64,000 bases of DNA from UBA5738 sp964470995. GTDB lineage: Bacteria > Patescibacteriota > Minisyncoccia > Minisyncoccales > UBA5738. Made by a program: the position numbers and the translations under genes. Below the pieces are notes generated by a model. That model worked only from the letters and a program-made list of their open reading frames with translations, was not told the DNA's origin and searched no databases. This document shows, piece by piece, positions 33,869 through 41,822 of the stretch (positions within the stretch are counted from its first letter, which is position 1; each line of letters begins with the position of its first letter). The DNA lies in assembly GCA_964470995.1 (NCBI GenBank), contig CAYYEP010000001.1, positions 86,795-150,794 of the forward strand, read 5' to 3'.

Positions 33869-34922
33869 AATCCGACCGCATAATTAAATTAATACTTTCC
33901 CTTGTAATGATACCACGCCTGCGTGGCATTTTTGTTTTTTAAGCTCTCTGGCGAATGCCTCGGCAGGCGTTTTGTAGCCAAGGCATTCCATAAAGCGGTT
34001 GCGGAGTTTGCACGCTGCCATCGCAAAATACGACGGCGGGCATTTGCTCAAATCGGAACCCTTTTTAACATAACGGCGGATCGCTTTGTTGCGGTTTTCA
34101 ACCGTTCCTTTTTCGTTTGGCGATTGCGGATGGCAGAAGAATATTGCTGCGTCGATAAGATCGGCAAGCTCGGCGTGTTTTTGGAAAGAAATATCATTGT
34201 CGATAGTTAAACTTTCAACCGGATACGGACCAAGCAATTCATTAACCGCACGGTTGACCGTGGCGGTATCGCGATTCACGAGATAACGCAGGAACGGATA
34301 TCGAGTTTTGCGTTCCACGATCACCAAGAGCGATCCTTTGCCATCTTTTCCCGATTCGATGAAATCGCCTTCATAATGGCCGAATTGAAGCCGATTTTGG
34401 ACAATCTTGGGTCTTCGGTCGATCATTCTTCGGCCGTCGATGGCAACCGATCGGCCGCGCTTGGGTCCGCCTCTTTTCTTTACCGCCCGGGAATACAGAT
34501 GCCGTTCCAGATTCCGGCCCAATGGGCTGTAAACAAATTTGTAGATGGCTTTTGTACTTGCATATTCGATTTTCTTTTCAATGTTTTTCAATCTTCCTGA
34601 AATTCCTTGCGGAGTTTGATCGTCTTCAATGTTTGTTTCCACAAAATCCCGCAGTTCAAAATTTGTCGACACCTTCAGGCATTGTATCTTGGATTCTCGT
34701 CTCGAAACATATGCTTTGTGGTGGGCTTTTTGGGCAGTATAAATACCGTTTACCGAATTGCGGTTGATTTCATCAACAACGCTCGATTTGCTCCGATCCA
34801 GTTTGTCGGCAATGAATTGCCGGCTTTTGTTTTGTTTCAAATACTTTTCAATCCGCTGCCTCTCGTAGAGGTAAAAATGTTGAAATTTGCTCATACAATT
34901 TTATTGTACAAGCGGTCGGATT
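33869..34922. mobile_element. IS30-family insertion sequence
   Basis: A transposase gene bounded by an 11-bp perfect inverted repeat, AATCCGACCGC, at 33869-33879 and 34912-34922. Similar GATT(T)ACCT words just outside each end (about 33848 and 34933) suggest the functional ends could extend slightly further. No clear direct target duplication is visible. It sits between alaS and a short plus-strand gene without breaking either. Confidence 0.82.
33884..34894 (-). CDS. IS30-family transposase
   Basis: A 336-residue, apparently intact DDE transposase. An N-terminal HTH (ERQRIEKYLKQNKSRQFIADKLDRSKSSVVDEI) matches IS30. The catalytic triad appears as HYEGDFIE, LTIDND and the Glu of PNEKGTVENRNKAIRRY. 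It moves the element by cut and paste via a circular intermediate in characterised relatives. ATG 34894 starts close to the right inverted repeat. Confidence 0.94.
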   Translation of the reverse strand: MSKFQHFYLYERQRIEKYLKQNKSRQFIADKLDRSKSSVVDEINRNSVNGIYTAQKAHHKAYVSRRESKIQCLKVSTNFELRDFVETNIEDDQTPQGISGRLKNIEKKIEYASTKAIYKFVYSPLGRNLERHLYSRAVKKRGGPKRGRSVAIDGRRMIDRRPKIVQNRLQFGHYEGDFIESGKDGKGSLLVIVERKTRYPFLRYLVNRDTATVNRAVNELLGPYPVESLTIDNDISFQKHAELADLIDAAIFFCHPQSPNEKGTVENRNKAIRRYVKKGSDLSKCPPSYFAMAACKLRNRFMECLGYKTPAEAFARELKKQKCHAGVVSLQGKVLI

Positions 34923-34943
34923 CAAAGGTAAATCTGCGTTACA

Positions 34944-35264
34944 ATGCCCTTCGAAAAAATTAAAACAGAATTACCAAAATTCTGCATTATTGTTTCGCTT
35001 CCGGAACCAATGACCGGCCAGCAGATTGCCCGGATGCTGGAAAGGAGGCTGGGAAAGAATGTCTATTTTAGAAGATATAAAACAGAAATCGTTGGCGCAA
35101 TTAACGGCGCAGATACATTAATACTGTCGGGACCAAACCGAATAGGGCCGGCCGGAGTTTACAAGGAATTTTGGATCGAGGCCACCGCGAACAGATATAA
35201 AGGCAAGATCGCCCCGGATGAAATTACCGCCCTGATAACACAGATAACGGACTGTTCCAAGTGA
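34944..35264 (+). CDS. Hypothetical protein (106 residues)
   Basis: ATG 34944 lies 21 nt outside the IS30 right end, so a promoter in or beyond the element may drive it. An AAAGG lies about 15 nt upstream, a distant SD. The product looks folded (PKFCIIVSLPEPMTGQQIARMLERRLG, then GADTLILSGPNRIGPAG) with alternating helix and strand. I do not recognise a family. Confidence 0.5.
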   Translation: MPFEKIKTELPKFCIIVSLPEPMTGQQIARMLERRLGKNVYFRRYKTEIVGAINGADTLILSGPNRIGPAGVYKEFWIEATANRYKGKIAPDEITALITQITDCSK

Positions 35265-35300
35265 CAGCCCGTTCTATATTTTCAAAATATTATTCCAAGA

Positions 35301-35792
35301 TCAAGGTTTAATAATATTCTTCGCCCAACCCGCGATTTTTTTCAGATTATTATTTTCATCCGTTGCGGGAATACCGTCCATTTTAAAGCTGGCCTTGGCG
35401 ACAATACGGTTTCCGGCCAGTTCTTTTTCGAGGTTTTCCAGGGCCGCGCCCGGAGTTTCTCCGCCGCGGGCAGAAAACAAGGCGATTTTTTTATTTTTGA
35501 TTTTTTTCTGGTTTAAAAACGACCGAACGGCAGGAGCGTAATTTGCGGCCCATACCGGAGTGCCAACAAATACCAAATCATAATCATTGGGATCGATTTC
35601 GAAAGGAACTATTTGGGGCGTTTCTTTTTTAACCACCTGCCGGCCGGCGGCAAAATATTTCAATAATTTGTTTGCCGGCAATTCTTTTTTCAATTTTATT
35701 TCCAGCAGATCCCCTCCCGCGGCGGCGGAAACCGAATGGGCGATTTTTTTGGTATTGCCAGTCAGCGAAAAAAATACCGTTAAGACTTTCAT
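35301..35792 (-). CDS. Flavodoxin-like protein
   Basis: A 163-residue flavodoxin fold. The FMN phosphate loop is FSLTGNTKKIA (residues 8-18), the second flavin loop is TPVWAANYAP (residues 78-87), and FSARGGETPGAA forms the third. Usual roles are one-electron transfer or menaquinone-dependent protoporphyrinogen oxidation; without a partner reductase in view, the donor is unknown. Confidence 0.88.
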   Translation of the reverse strand: MKVLTVFFSLTGNTKKIAHSVSAAAGGDLLEIKLKKELPANKLLKYFAAGRQVVKKETPQIVPFEIDPNDYDLVFVGTPVWAANYAPAVRSFLNQKKIKNKKIALFSARGGETPGAALENLEKELAGNRIVAKASFKMDGIPATDENNNLKKIAGWAKNIIKP

Positions 35793-35846
35793 AATATGAT
35801 TGATAAATATTATAATATTATTATCTCATATTGCGGAGGAATAAAA

Positions 35847-36023
35847 ATGAGACTTAAGGTTGTTAGCACAAAAAAAGAACGATTTCGACTCCCCTTCCCC
35901 GGCGAACCGCCTTACCGGCCAAATGGAGTGGATAGCGCCGCGATGGATATTTTAGCCAAGAAGAATAGAAAACCTGTGCAAAATATCCGCTGCAGACAAA
36001 TATCCGATAAAAAGAAGGAATGA
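35847..36023 (+). CDS. Hypothetical small basic protein (58 residues)
   Basis: ATG 35847 has an excellent GGAGGAATAAAA leader with GGAGG eight nt upstream, which fixes the start inside a slightly longer open frame. The peptide is basic (MRLKVVSTKKERFRLPF; C-terminal RQISDKKKE) and Pro/Arg rich in the middle. Divergent from the flavodoxin gene with a short shared upstream region. A terminator lies 140 nt after its stop. Confidence 0.55.
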   Translation: MRLKVVSTKKERFRLPFPGEPPYRPNGVDSAAMDILAKKNRKPVQNIRCRQISDKKKE

Positions 36024-36322
36024 AGCGGGACCGCGACGGAAGAAGCTGTACTTTTATTTTTTAAAATGAGCAGCCTGAAGCGGCGGTTAATTTGCCAGCG
36101 GCAATGAAAACCGCCATTTCGCGCGTTCCGGGGCAATAGATTTCGAAAAGCTTTAAACCGCGGGCACTTTACAGTGCCTTTTTTATTTTTAATACCTATC
36201 CGTGCCATAAACGGCCGGGCGGTTCCAAGATTGCCAATTATCCAACCCCCGGTATAGAAAAGTATCTGTTATTTGCCCCGCAACTATTCGCTTGGACCGG
36301 TTAAATCAAGGTATATGCGCGC
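36024..36322 (+). terminator. Noncoding spacer with a terminator at about 36161-36190
   Basis: GGGCACTTTACAGTGCCTTTTTTATTTTT forms a 6-7 bp hairpin plus T-run on the plus strand, probably ending the transcript of the 58-residue gene. The rest of the spacer shows no gene. Confidence 0.65.
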
Positions 36323-36871
36323 TTATCGACACCAAAACTTTTTCCCGATACCACCGATAAACTCGCTCCAGTAACGCTCGGTATGGGGAACGTATTTCCC
36401 GGGATATTCCCTTCTCTCTCGCTCCAATTCTTCGATGGCGATAAATCTTAACATTTGCACCTCCCCTTCCTGGGGCACCAGCCGGCTTTCATCACCATCG
36501 AAGCGCGCGTAATAAGTATAGGCAAACCCTTTTTCGTCCAAACCGTCCGAAATATTCGTGAATTTTTCCACCATCACAAATTCAAGATCAGTTTTTAAAA
36601 ATTCCAGACCGGCTTCTTCGGCGGCTTCGCGCAAGGCCGCGTTGATACAATGCTCGCCGGCGGCTACATGGCCGGCAACACCGATATCCCATTTACCCGG
36701 ATGCAATTCCTTGAGAAGCGACCGCAACTGGGCCAGAATACGGCCGCGCGAGTCATATACCAAAACACGGGCGGTGCGGTGCCAAAGACCGCTGGACAGA
36801 ACCTTGCTTTTCATTGCCTGCCCGATGACATTGTTGTTTTCGTCGCAAATATCGATAAGTTCGTCGGCCAT
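36323..36871 (-). CDS. Nudix hydrolase (Idi/YfcD-like)
   Basis: A 182-residue enzyme. The Nudix box reads G-HVAA-G-E-HCINAAL-REAAEEAGL at residues about 72-94, complete with the REAAEE metal-binding helix. The N-terminal ELIDICDENNNVIGQAMKSKV and the H-R-T-A-R-V-L-V-Y strand are typical of the YfcD/IPP-isomerase-like branch. It hydrolyses nucleoside diphosphates linked to another moiety; the substrate is not predictable. ATG 36871 is chosen because the upstream extension overlaps the previous gene and is not Nudix-like. The gap to the upstream gene is 4 nt. Confidence 0.9.
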   Translation of the reverse strand: MADELIDICDENNNVIGQAMKSKVLSSGLWHRTARVLVYDSRGRILAQLRSLLKELHPGKWDIGVAGHVAAGEHCINAALREAAEEAGLEFLKTDLEFVMVEKFTNISDGLDEKGFAYTYYARFDGDESRLVPQEGEVQMLRFIAIEELERERREYPGKYVPHTERYWSEFIGGIGKKFWCR

Positions 36872-36875
36872 TTTT

Positions 36876-37382
36876 TTATATTTTACGGGGATCGTACGCC
36901 CAATGGAGGATTGCTTGACGCTGGCGGCGGCGACAGGATAAATCGCGCGGCGCACAGTTCTTTTTTATTTGGGCAATATGGCGGCGGATAGCAAGCCATC
37001 TTTTTATTTGGCGGGCGTCATCTTCGGGCATACGCCGGCCCATATAGTAGCGGCAATACCACTGGAACCATCCGCGCGGATCGGCCGGATGGATCCAGCC
37101 TTTGGCACGCCAGACGCTTAACGGCTGGGAAGCATTAATACCGAAATAATTCAGTTTGGGGTCGTGAAATTCGGGATTTAATTTCGCGTTATCAAACCAA
37201 TCTTTGGGAAATTCTTTGGCACAGTCGGTCATATATTTGCCGCCGAATATACCCATTGCCAACATTTGTTTCGGGCTAAGTTCGGGCTCAAATAACGCAT
37301 CAAATCCCTTTCCTACCGGCGCGTCCAGATAATAAAAATACCCCTGCTGCATTTTATCATGAACGACAATTTTTTTGCCCAT
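36876..37382 (-). CDS. Conserved hypothetical protein with DPRGWFQWYCRYYMGRR motif
   Basis: A 168-residue soluble protein. The central block GWIHPADPRGWFQWYCRYYMGRR, followed by a D-x-RQIKRW helix, is one I have seen in uncharacterised proteins of bacteria and plants, but no function is known to me. The N-terminal half (FDALFEPELSPKQMLAMGIFGGKYM) forms its other conserved part. The C-terminus is Arg/Cys rich. It sits between hydrolase and Nudix genes with 2- and 4-nt gaps, so it is clearly in an operon. Confidence 0.76.
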   Translation of the reverse strand: MGKKIVVHDKMQQGYFYYLDAPVGKGFDALFEPELSPKQMLAMGIFGGKYMTDCAKEFPKDWFDNAKLNPEFHDPKLNYFGINASQPLSVWRAKGWIHPADPRGWFQWYCRYYMGRRMPEDDARQIKRWLAIRRHIAQIKKNCAPRDLSCRRRQRQAILHWAYDPRKI

Positions 37383-37384
37383 AC

Positions 37385-38188
37385 TTATGATGCCAGAAAA
37401 TCAACAGCTTGCGGGAACCATTGCTCAAAAAAAATCGGCCGTTCCAAGTCATGGTCGCCGGCGGGGACTATGATGCGATTATGAAATTCGGTGTTTAAAC
37501 TTTCGAGGGGCACTGACCGGTCGGCTTCTCCGTGCACGTGCAAAATCATTTCTTTTATTTTGTCGAAGTAATTCGACAAGTCAATTTTTGCGGCTTCCAA
37601 AAAATAATCCGGGGCCAAATAATTGTCGCGCATCATCCGCGCAGGACGATTACAGTCGGCGAGAAATTTTTTTTCGTTGAAATAATTTTGCCAATTACTC
37701 CAGCTAATCTCAACCGAAAAATTTTTGGCATTCATCGAATCGCGCACAAAATAATAGCGCAGCAATTCCCGCTGATTTAGGGCGGGAGCGATGAATACCA
37801 TTTTATCGGCCGTTCCTTCCAAGTATTTCAGCTTGAGCGCGATGGCGCACACCCCAAGGCTGTGGGCAACGAACGAAATCTTATCGACGGCGAATTCTTT
37901 CCGAAGATATCCGACGGCGACCATTAATTCATCGGCGCGAGCGAGCAAGGTGGTTTTTGAGAAATCTCCGTCGGATAAACCGCAGCCGGCGGCGTCATAA
38001 CGCAGGGAAACAATCCCGCGCGCCGCCAAGGCGTCGGCCATCCGCCGGAATTTTTTTTCGACCGTGGCGTTGCGCTCGAATCCCTGCAGGAACACCGCTC
38101 CCCTCCCGGTAACGACTTCGGGGACGACCGCGATTCCGCGCAGGAAATTGTCATTATTATTTTTAAATTCGACAAGACGGATATTCAT
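37385..38188 (-). CDS. Alpha/beta hydrolase (serine hydrolase)
   Basis: A 267-residue alpha/beta hydrolase. The nucleophile elbow is VAHSLG (residues about 110-115), the acid lies near HGEADRSVP and the histidine in AGDHDLERP near the C-terminus. SLRYDAAGCGLSDG forms the oxyanion strand. Similar proteins are dienelactone-hydrolase-like or acylamino-acid esterases; substrate unknown. ATG 38188 (MNIRLVEF) avoids overlap with the upstream gene; ATG 38221 is the alternative. Confidence 0.86.
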   Translation of the reverse strand: MNIRLVEFKNNNDNFLRGIAVVPEVVTGRGAVFLQGFERNATVEKKFRRMADALAARGIVSLRYDAAGCGLSDGDFSKTTLLARADELMVAVGYLRKEFAVDKISFVAHSLGVCAIALKLKYLEGTADKMVFIAPALNQRELLRYYFVRDSMNAKNFSVEISWSNWQNYFNEKKFLADCNRPARMMRDNYLAPDYFLEAAKIDLSNYFDKIKEMILHVHGEADRSVPLESLNTEFHNRIIVPAGDHDLERPIFFEQWFPQAVDFLAS

Positions 38189-38202
38189 TGGCGGTTTTAT
38201 AA

Positions 38203-38718
38203 TTATTGCAATGAAATCCAATACCTGAAGGTTGCATCATTCTCGCCGGCAACCATAATCTTGTTCTCAAACTTTCCGCCGTTGGCCTTGATAACCTTGC
38301 GGGACGCGATATTATCTTTAAAACTCGTCACCAAAACTTTTTTCATACCAAGGTCTTTTGCCCAAAGCAAGGAAAGTTCTAATATCTTTTTCCCATAACC
38401 CTTGCCCCTTTCCGATGGCACAATTTCGTAACCGATATTGCCGCCTCTTTGCAGCAGATTTTCATTCAGCCGGCGGCGGATGCTAACGATACCAATGATC
38501 TCTCCATTATCCAAAAGCCACAACATATCGTAGGGAACCCAGCCATACGGCAAATCTTTGCCATTGGAATGATCGGTGGCAACTTTGACGCAGGCTTCGA
38601 GATTGTCGGGATTGCCGAGAACTTCCCACAGTTTTATGCTTTTGCGATCATGCCGGAACTCCGCAACCGCCTTGCGCCAGCTTTTTTCATAAACTTTATT
38701 TGGACGAACGAGTTTCAT
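38203..38718 (-). CDS. GNAT-family N-acetyltransferase
   Basis: A 171-residue GNAT fold. Motif A, the acetyl-CoA pyrophosphate loop, reads GYEIVPSERGKGYGKKILELSL (residues about 95-116). The beta-4 strand is EIIGIVSIRRRL and the C-terminal NIASRKVIKANGGKFEN is typical of RimJ/L-like and aminoglycoside-like acetyltransferases. The acceptor substrate is unknown. Same-strand operon with the alpha/beta hydrolase downstream. Confidence 0.91.
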   Translation of the reverse strand: MKLVRPNKVYEKSWRKAVAEFRHDRKSIKLWEVLGNPDNLEACVKVATDHSNGKDLPYGWVPYDMLWLLDNGEIIGIVSIRRRLNENLLQRGGNIGYEIVPSERGKGYGKKILELSLLWAKDLGMKKVLVTSFKDNIASRKVIKANGGKFENKIMVAGENDATFRYWISLQ

Positions 38719-38760
38719 TTTTTAGCTTTATTTATCTGTTTTAAATCTTAAAAAATAACA

Positions 38761-39327
38761 TTAATTATCGTTCAAAATAGCAGATAATATTTCTGGGAAT
38801 TCGGTTGTTTTCAAGTCATTAAAAGTGAAATGTCCTTTGTCGGAAAATTCTTCGACGCAGATACCGGGCAAATTATCCCTAATGATTTTTACTGATTCTA
38901 TAATATCACTACTGTCGTCGCGTGATATAAAAATTTTTAATTTTGTTTTTTCAAGAAGATTTTTATCTATTATAAAATCAAAGAAATTATCCGTTTTCTC
39001 CCTTTCGGGATCAATCCAGGGAGCAACAAGCAGCAACTTAAGAGGATAAATATTATTTTGACTAAGCCAACGAAGCAAGAAACCGCCGCCGCAACTGTGG
39101 CCAATTAAAATTGTTTTTTCGTTCACATCATATCTTTCAAATTCTATTTTCCATTTATCATAGTCAGGTTCATACGCATCCGGCATTTCTGGACTTTGGG
39201 TAAAAATGCCTTTCATCAAAAGCTGTTTTTGAAGCCACAGAAACCAATGACTGTTCGAAAGCGACGGGTATTTATCGCTGAAATATTCTTCCTTATCGCA
39301 GGTGCCATGAATTATTATCGCGTTCAT
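38761..39327 (-). CDS. RBBP9/YdeN-type serine hydrolase
   Basis: A 188-residue compact alpha/beta hydrolase. It starts with AIIIHGTCDKEEYF, has the nucleophile in LIGHSCGGGFLLRWLS (residues about 72-87), an SRDDSSDI acid region, and the catalytic His in DKGHFTFND near residue 167. This matches the RBBP9/YdeN family, small serine hydrolases of uncertain substrate. Its base composition is more AT-rich than its neighbours, which may reflect a different history. Confidence 0.86.
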   Translation of the reverse strand: MNAIIIHGTCDKEEYFSDKYPSLSNSHWFLWLQKQLLMKGIFTQSPEMPDAYEPDYDKWKIEFERYDVNEKTILIGHSCGGGFLLRWLSQNNIYPLKLLLVAPWIDPEREKTDNFFDFIIDKNLLEKTKLKIFISRDDSSDIIESVKIIRDNLPGICVEEFSDKGHFTFNDLKTTEFPEILSAILNDN

Positions 39328-39339
39328 CGCTTTATTATA

Positions 39340-39861
39340 TTATACGGAAAATTCAAAATTGTCTTCGGAATCAAAACTTACGAGATTGGCAACCCGGATA
39401 ATCTCCGGCGAAGTCCAATTGCCGCGCAAAAGGGCGGCGACCTTCCAGGAACGGGCATCGATCAAAAAATCACGGATGATAAAATCATCGTCGGCGACCG
39501 CGGCGGAAGTTTCGCCGTCAACCGAGTTATCGGATATCCGAGCCAAACGGGCGTGGCTGGAATCGAGCTTGGAGTAATCGCCGGCGGCAAGTTTTAAAAA
39601 ATTACCCGATTTGGGAATGGCCAGTTCTTCACCAAAAAGAAATGCGGCGGCGGGAGCCATAAACAGGCTTTCCGGAGCGCGACCGTCGGGCGCGGCCGAA
39701 ACTTCAATGTATTTGACGAAAAGATCTTTATCGAACCAGAAAGCGCTGACAAACATCGGCACGCCGTCGATATCGCCGATAGCACCCCGGTCGAAAACGC
39801 TTTTGACACTCAAGAAACCTTCGATGGTGTTAACTTTGATCGTAAATCTATTGCGATCCAT
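39340..39861 (-). CDS. Hypothetical protein, possibly PRC-barrel-like
   Basis: A 173-residue soluble beta-rich protein with two similar-looking parts. The last 50 residues (IIRDFLIDARSWKVAALLRGN, then LVSFDSEDNFEF) resemble a PRC-barrel module, in which a strand-turn 'D-fliD-xxWkv' pattern is typical. This is a weak visual match. Twelve nt separate it from the hydrolase downstream and 23 nt from the nucleotidyltransferase upstream. Confidence 0.62.
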   Translation of the reverse strand: MDRNRFTIKVNTIEGFLSVKSVFDRGAIGDIDGVPMFVSAFWFDKDLFVKYIEVSAAPDGRAPESLFMAPAAAFLFGEELAIPKSGNFLKLAAGDYSKLDSSHARLARISDNSVDGETSAAVADDDFIIRDFLIDARSWKVAALLRGNWTSPEIIRVANLVSFDSEDNFEFSV

Positions 39862-39884
39862 TGGCTATTTATTAATTTTCAAAA

Positions 39885-40640
39885 TCAACTTTCGGTGACA
39901 GCACGCGGCAAGCGGCTGTCCCAGTCGTCGAACACATGATTAAATCCAATACCTCGAAAATAATTTTCGACAACAGTTTCGAGATTGCGCTGGGCCGGCA
40001 AGTCGCCGGTATCGAGAATTTTAATTATCGATGACAGCAAGTCTTTTCCCGGGAGGGGGAATTTTTCCAGCGGATATCTCTCGAGCTCCTTTTCCAAATA
40101 GTCGGCAAACGGGGCGATCCGGTCTTCGGCGGCAAAAAGCGCGTTCAGCAGGCACGGCAAAGATAACGCCGCCTCCAAACGGTTGCCAATAACATTTTCC
40201 TTGGCGCGCGATTCAACCGACCGGATAAAACAATTCAGATAAGCGTCGATCTGTTCGCTAATATAATTTTCTTTTTCTTCGGCCGGAAATGACCCCTTTT
40301 GGTCGATATACTTTTGGATCAAGCCGTTTTTATCCACCAAGGCTTTGGCGCGGACAAATTCGTACCGGTCCCAGGCGGTATCGCTTCCCCACCGGGCATA
40401 ATTTTGGAATTCGGAAAAAGGCATTACGGCGATATCGATCCCCGGAGAAAAATATTTCGGATATTTCTCGTTATATTCAAACGCGTCTTCGTCTTTTACG
40501 ATTATTCGAATGTCGTAATCGGAATTTCTGTTTTCAAACTCTTTGGCGCGCGACCCTCCCAAAAAAGCTCCCAATATATTATTGTCGTTTTGGCATTCCG
40601 ATATTATTTTTTCAAATATTGTCTTTGGCTCTTGCTTCAT
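39885..40640 (-). CDS. Nucleotidyltransferase-fold protein (streptomycin adenylyltransferase-like)
   Basis: A 251-residue protein. ILGAFLGGSRAKEFENRNSDYDIRIIV (residues about 22-48) carries the G-G-S-R...D-x-D signature of the pol-beta nucleotidyltransferase superfamily, and a third acid is likely in GIDIAVMPF. The C-terminal 150 residues are helical. It could transfer AMP to a small molecule (antibiotic modification) or a tRNA-like target; neither can be told from sequence. It follows the broken P-loop gene by six nt. Confidence 0.84.
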   Translation of the reverse strand: MKQEPKTIFEKIISECQNDNNILGAFLGGSRAKEFENRNSDYDIRIIVKDEDAFEYNEKYPKYFSPGIDIAVMPFSEFQNYARWGSDTAWDRYEFVRAKALVDKNGLIQKYIDQKGSFPAEEKENYISEQIDAYLNCFIRSVESRAKENVIGNRLEAALSLPCLLNALFAAEDRIAPFADYLEKELERYPLEKFPLPGKDLLSSIIKILDTGDLPAQRNLETVVENYFRGIGFNHVFDDWDSRLPRAVTES

Positions 40641-40646
40641 AGTATT

Positions 40647-41096
40647 TCAGCCGACAAGCAAGGTTAACGTTTCGATCCCCGAACCGCCGACCTCTTCTTC
40701 GATCTGTTTTTCCATATTGCGGGCATCGGCAAGACTAACATTCCTTAATGCCGTTCTTTTAGCTAACAGCTTATCGCTGATCTTTAGAAACACGACGAGG
40801 TCGCAATCAAGAACAATAGTTCCGAAAACCGGCCGGCCCGGTTCGACTTGGGCCTTAGCGCGCGCCAGGCGACTCATTATTTCGCCGATCTCGGGAGTCC
40901 AGGGCGTTCGGCAAACATAAGCCGACTCTTCCCCGGTCAGTTTGGGGAAAACCAATTTGTCCATATCAAGGCATCCGGGAATATTTTTTACCAGCGTAGT
41001 TTTACCCGTTCAGGTCGTACCAACCACAACAATCCGCTTATTTTTGTTGCGCGCAAAAATTTTTTTTAAATTTTTTTCGAGGGCGGGCGATGTCAT
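40647..41096 (-). pseudogene. Small P-loop NTPase with an in-frame UGA inside Walker A
   Basis: ATG 41096 begins one nt after the peptidase E stop, and one 149-codon frame runs to 40647, broken only by TGA at 41010-41012. Around it the sequence reads RIVVVGTT-stop-TGKTTLVKN, so the stop replaces one residue of the GxxxxGKT loop, most simply Gly (GGA to TGA). The remainder is coherent: CLDMDKLVFP after the P-loop, then CDLVVFLKISDKLLAKRTALRN, resembling small nucleotide kinase-like ATPases. A downstream ATG (40964) could only give a fragment without the P-loop. Pseudogene or recoding. Confidence 0.75.
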
Positions 41097-41097
41097 T

Positions 41098-41733
41098 TTA
41101 TAAACCCGGGTTATTAAATTTCATCGCTTCACCATTGCCGATAATTTCGGTTCGGGCGCCATCGACCACTACCGATTGGCGATCGTTCAAAGCGACGATG
41201 GGGCGGTCCAATTTTGCGGCCAAATCCTTAGCTTGATCCATATTGTCGGCGTTGATGTGCGGCTTAATCGCGAAGGGAACCAAGCCGATCCCGACCAGAT
41301 ATTTCAAATCGACAATATTTTCGGCGGCGCTGGTTTCAATGGTCGTGCCGGCAATAATTGAACCGGCGCTGGAGCCGACATATACCCCTCCCCTTTCCAA
41401 GAAATCCTTGACCAGAACATCAAAGCCGCTGGCGCGAACGTATTTTAAAAGATAGAATGTGTTGCCGCCTTCGACATAAATTATGTCGGCATCGGCAAGC
41501 TTGGGCGCAAGAGTTTGGATAGTTTCGTTTTCGATATCGACGTCGCTGATCATATTGATCCCAAGTTCGGCAAAACGCAATTTGCTTTTATTGAGATACC
41601 AGCGGTCGCTTTCGGGATTGGCCGCGGTTGGAACAAATACAACACGGCAATCCTCGGGCTTTTTGGGGAGGAGCTTTAAGAATTCGTTTTTTATTTCATG
41701 GCTTAACCCGCCGGATGTCAACAAAAGTTTCAT
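41098..41733 (-). CDS. Peptidase E-like serine peptidase (family S51)
   Basis: A 211-residue class I glutamine amidotransferase-like fold. The nucleophile elbow GSSAGSIIAG (residues about 118-127), the preceding YVEGGNTFYLLKYV and the C-terminal H-I-N-A-D-N region match dipeptidase E, which cleaves Asp-X dipeptides, or cyanophycinase-like relatives. The size matches E. coli PepE (229). Coupled to the P-loop gene that begins one nt after its stop. Confidence 0.9.
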   Translation of the reverse strand: MKLLLTSGGLSHEIKNEFLKLLPKKPEDCRVVFVPTAANPESDRWYLNKSKLRFAELGINMISDVDIENETIQTLAPKLADADIIYVEGGNTFYLLKYVRASGFDVLVKDFLERGGVYVGSSAGSIIAGTTIETSAAENIVDLKYLVGIGLVPFAIKPHINADNMDQAKDLAAKLDRPIVALNDRQSVVVDGARTEIIGNGEAMKFNNPGL

Positions 41734-41822
41734 ATTTATAGTATTTCCTTTTTATCTCTTTTCACGCAGAAAGCAAGCCAAACTTGTTGCCGGCCTGCCT
41801 CCCAATCCCATACCATTAAAAA

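Noticed and set aside
35912..36208. 98-codon minus-strand frame
   Set aside because: It crosses the plus-strand 58-residue gene and a terminator, with no RBS.
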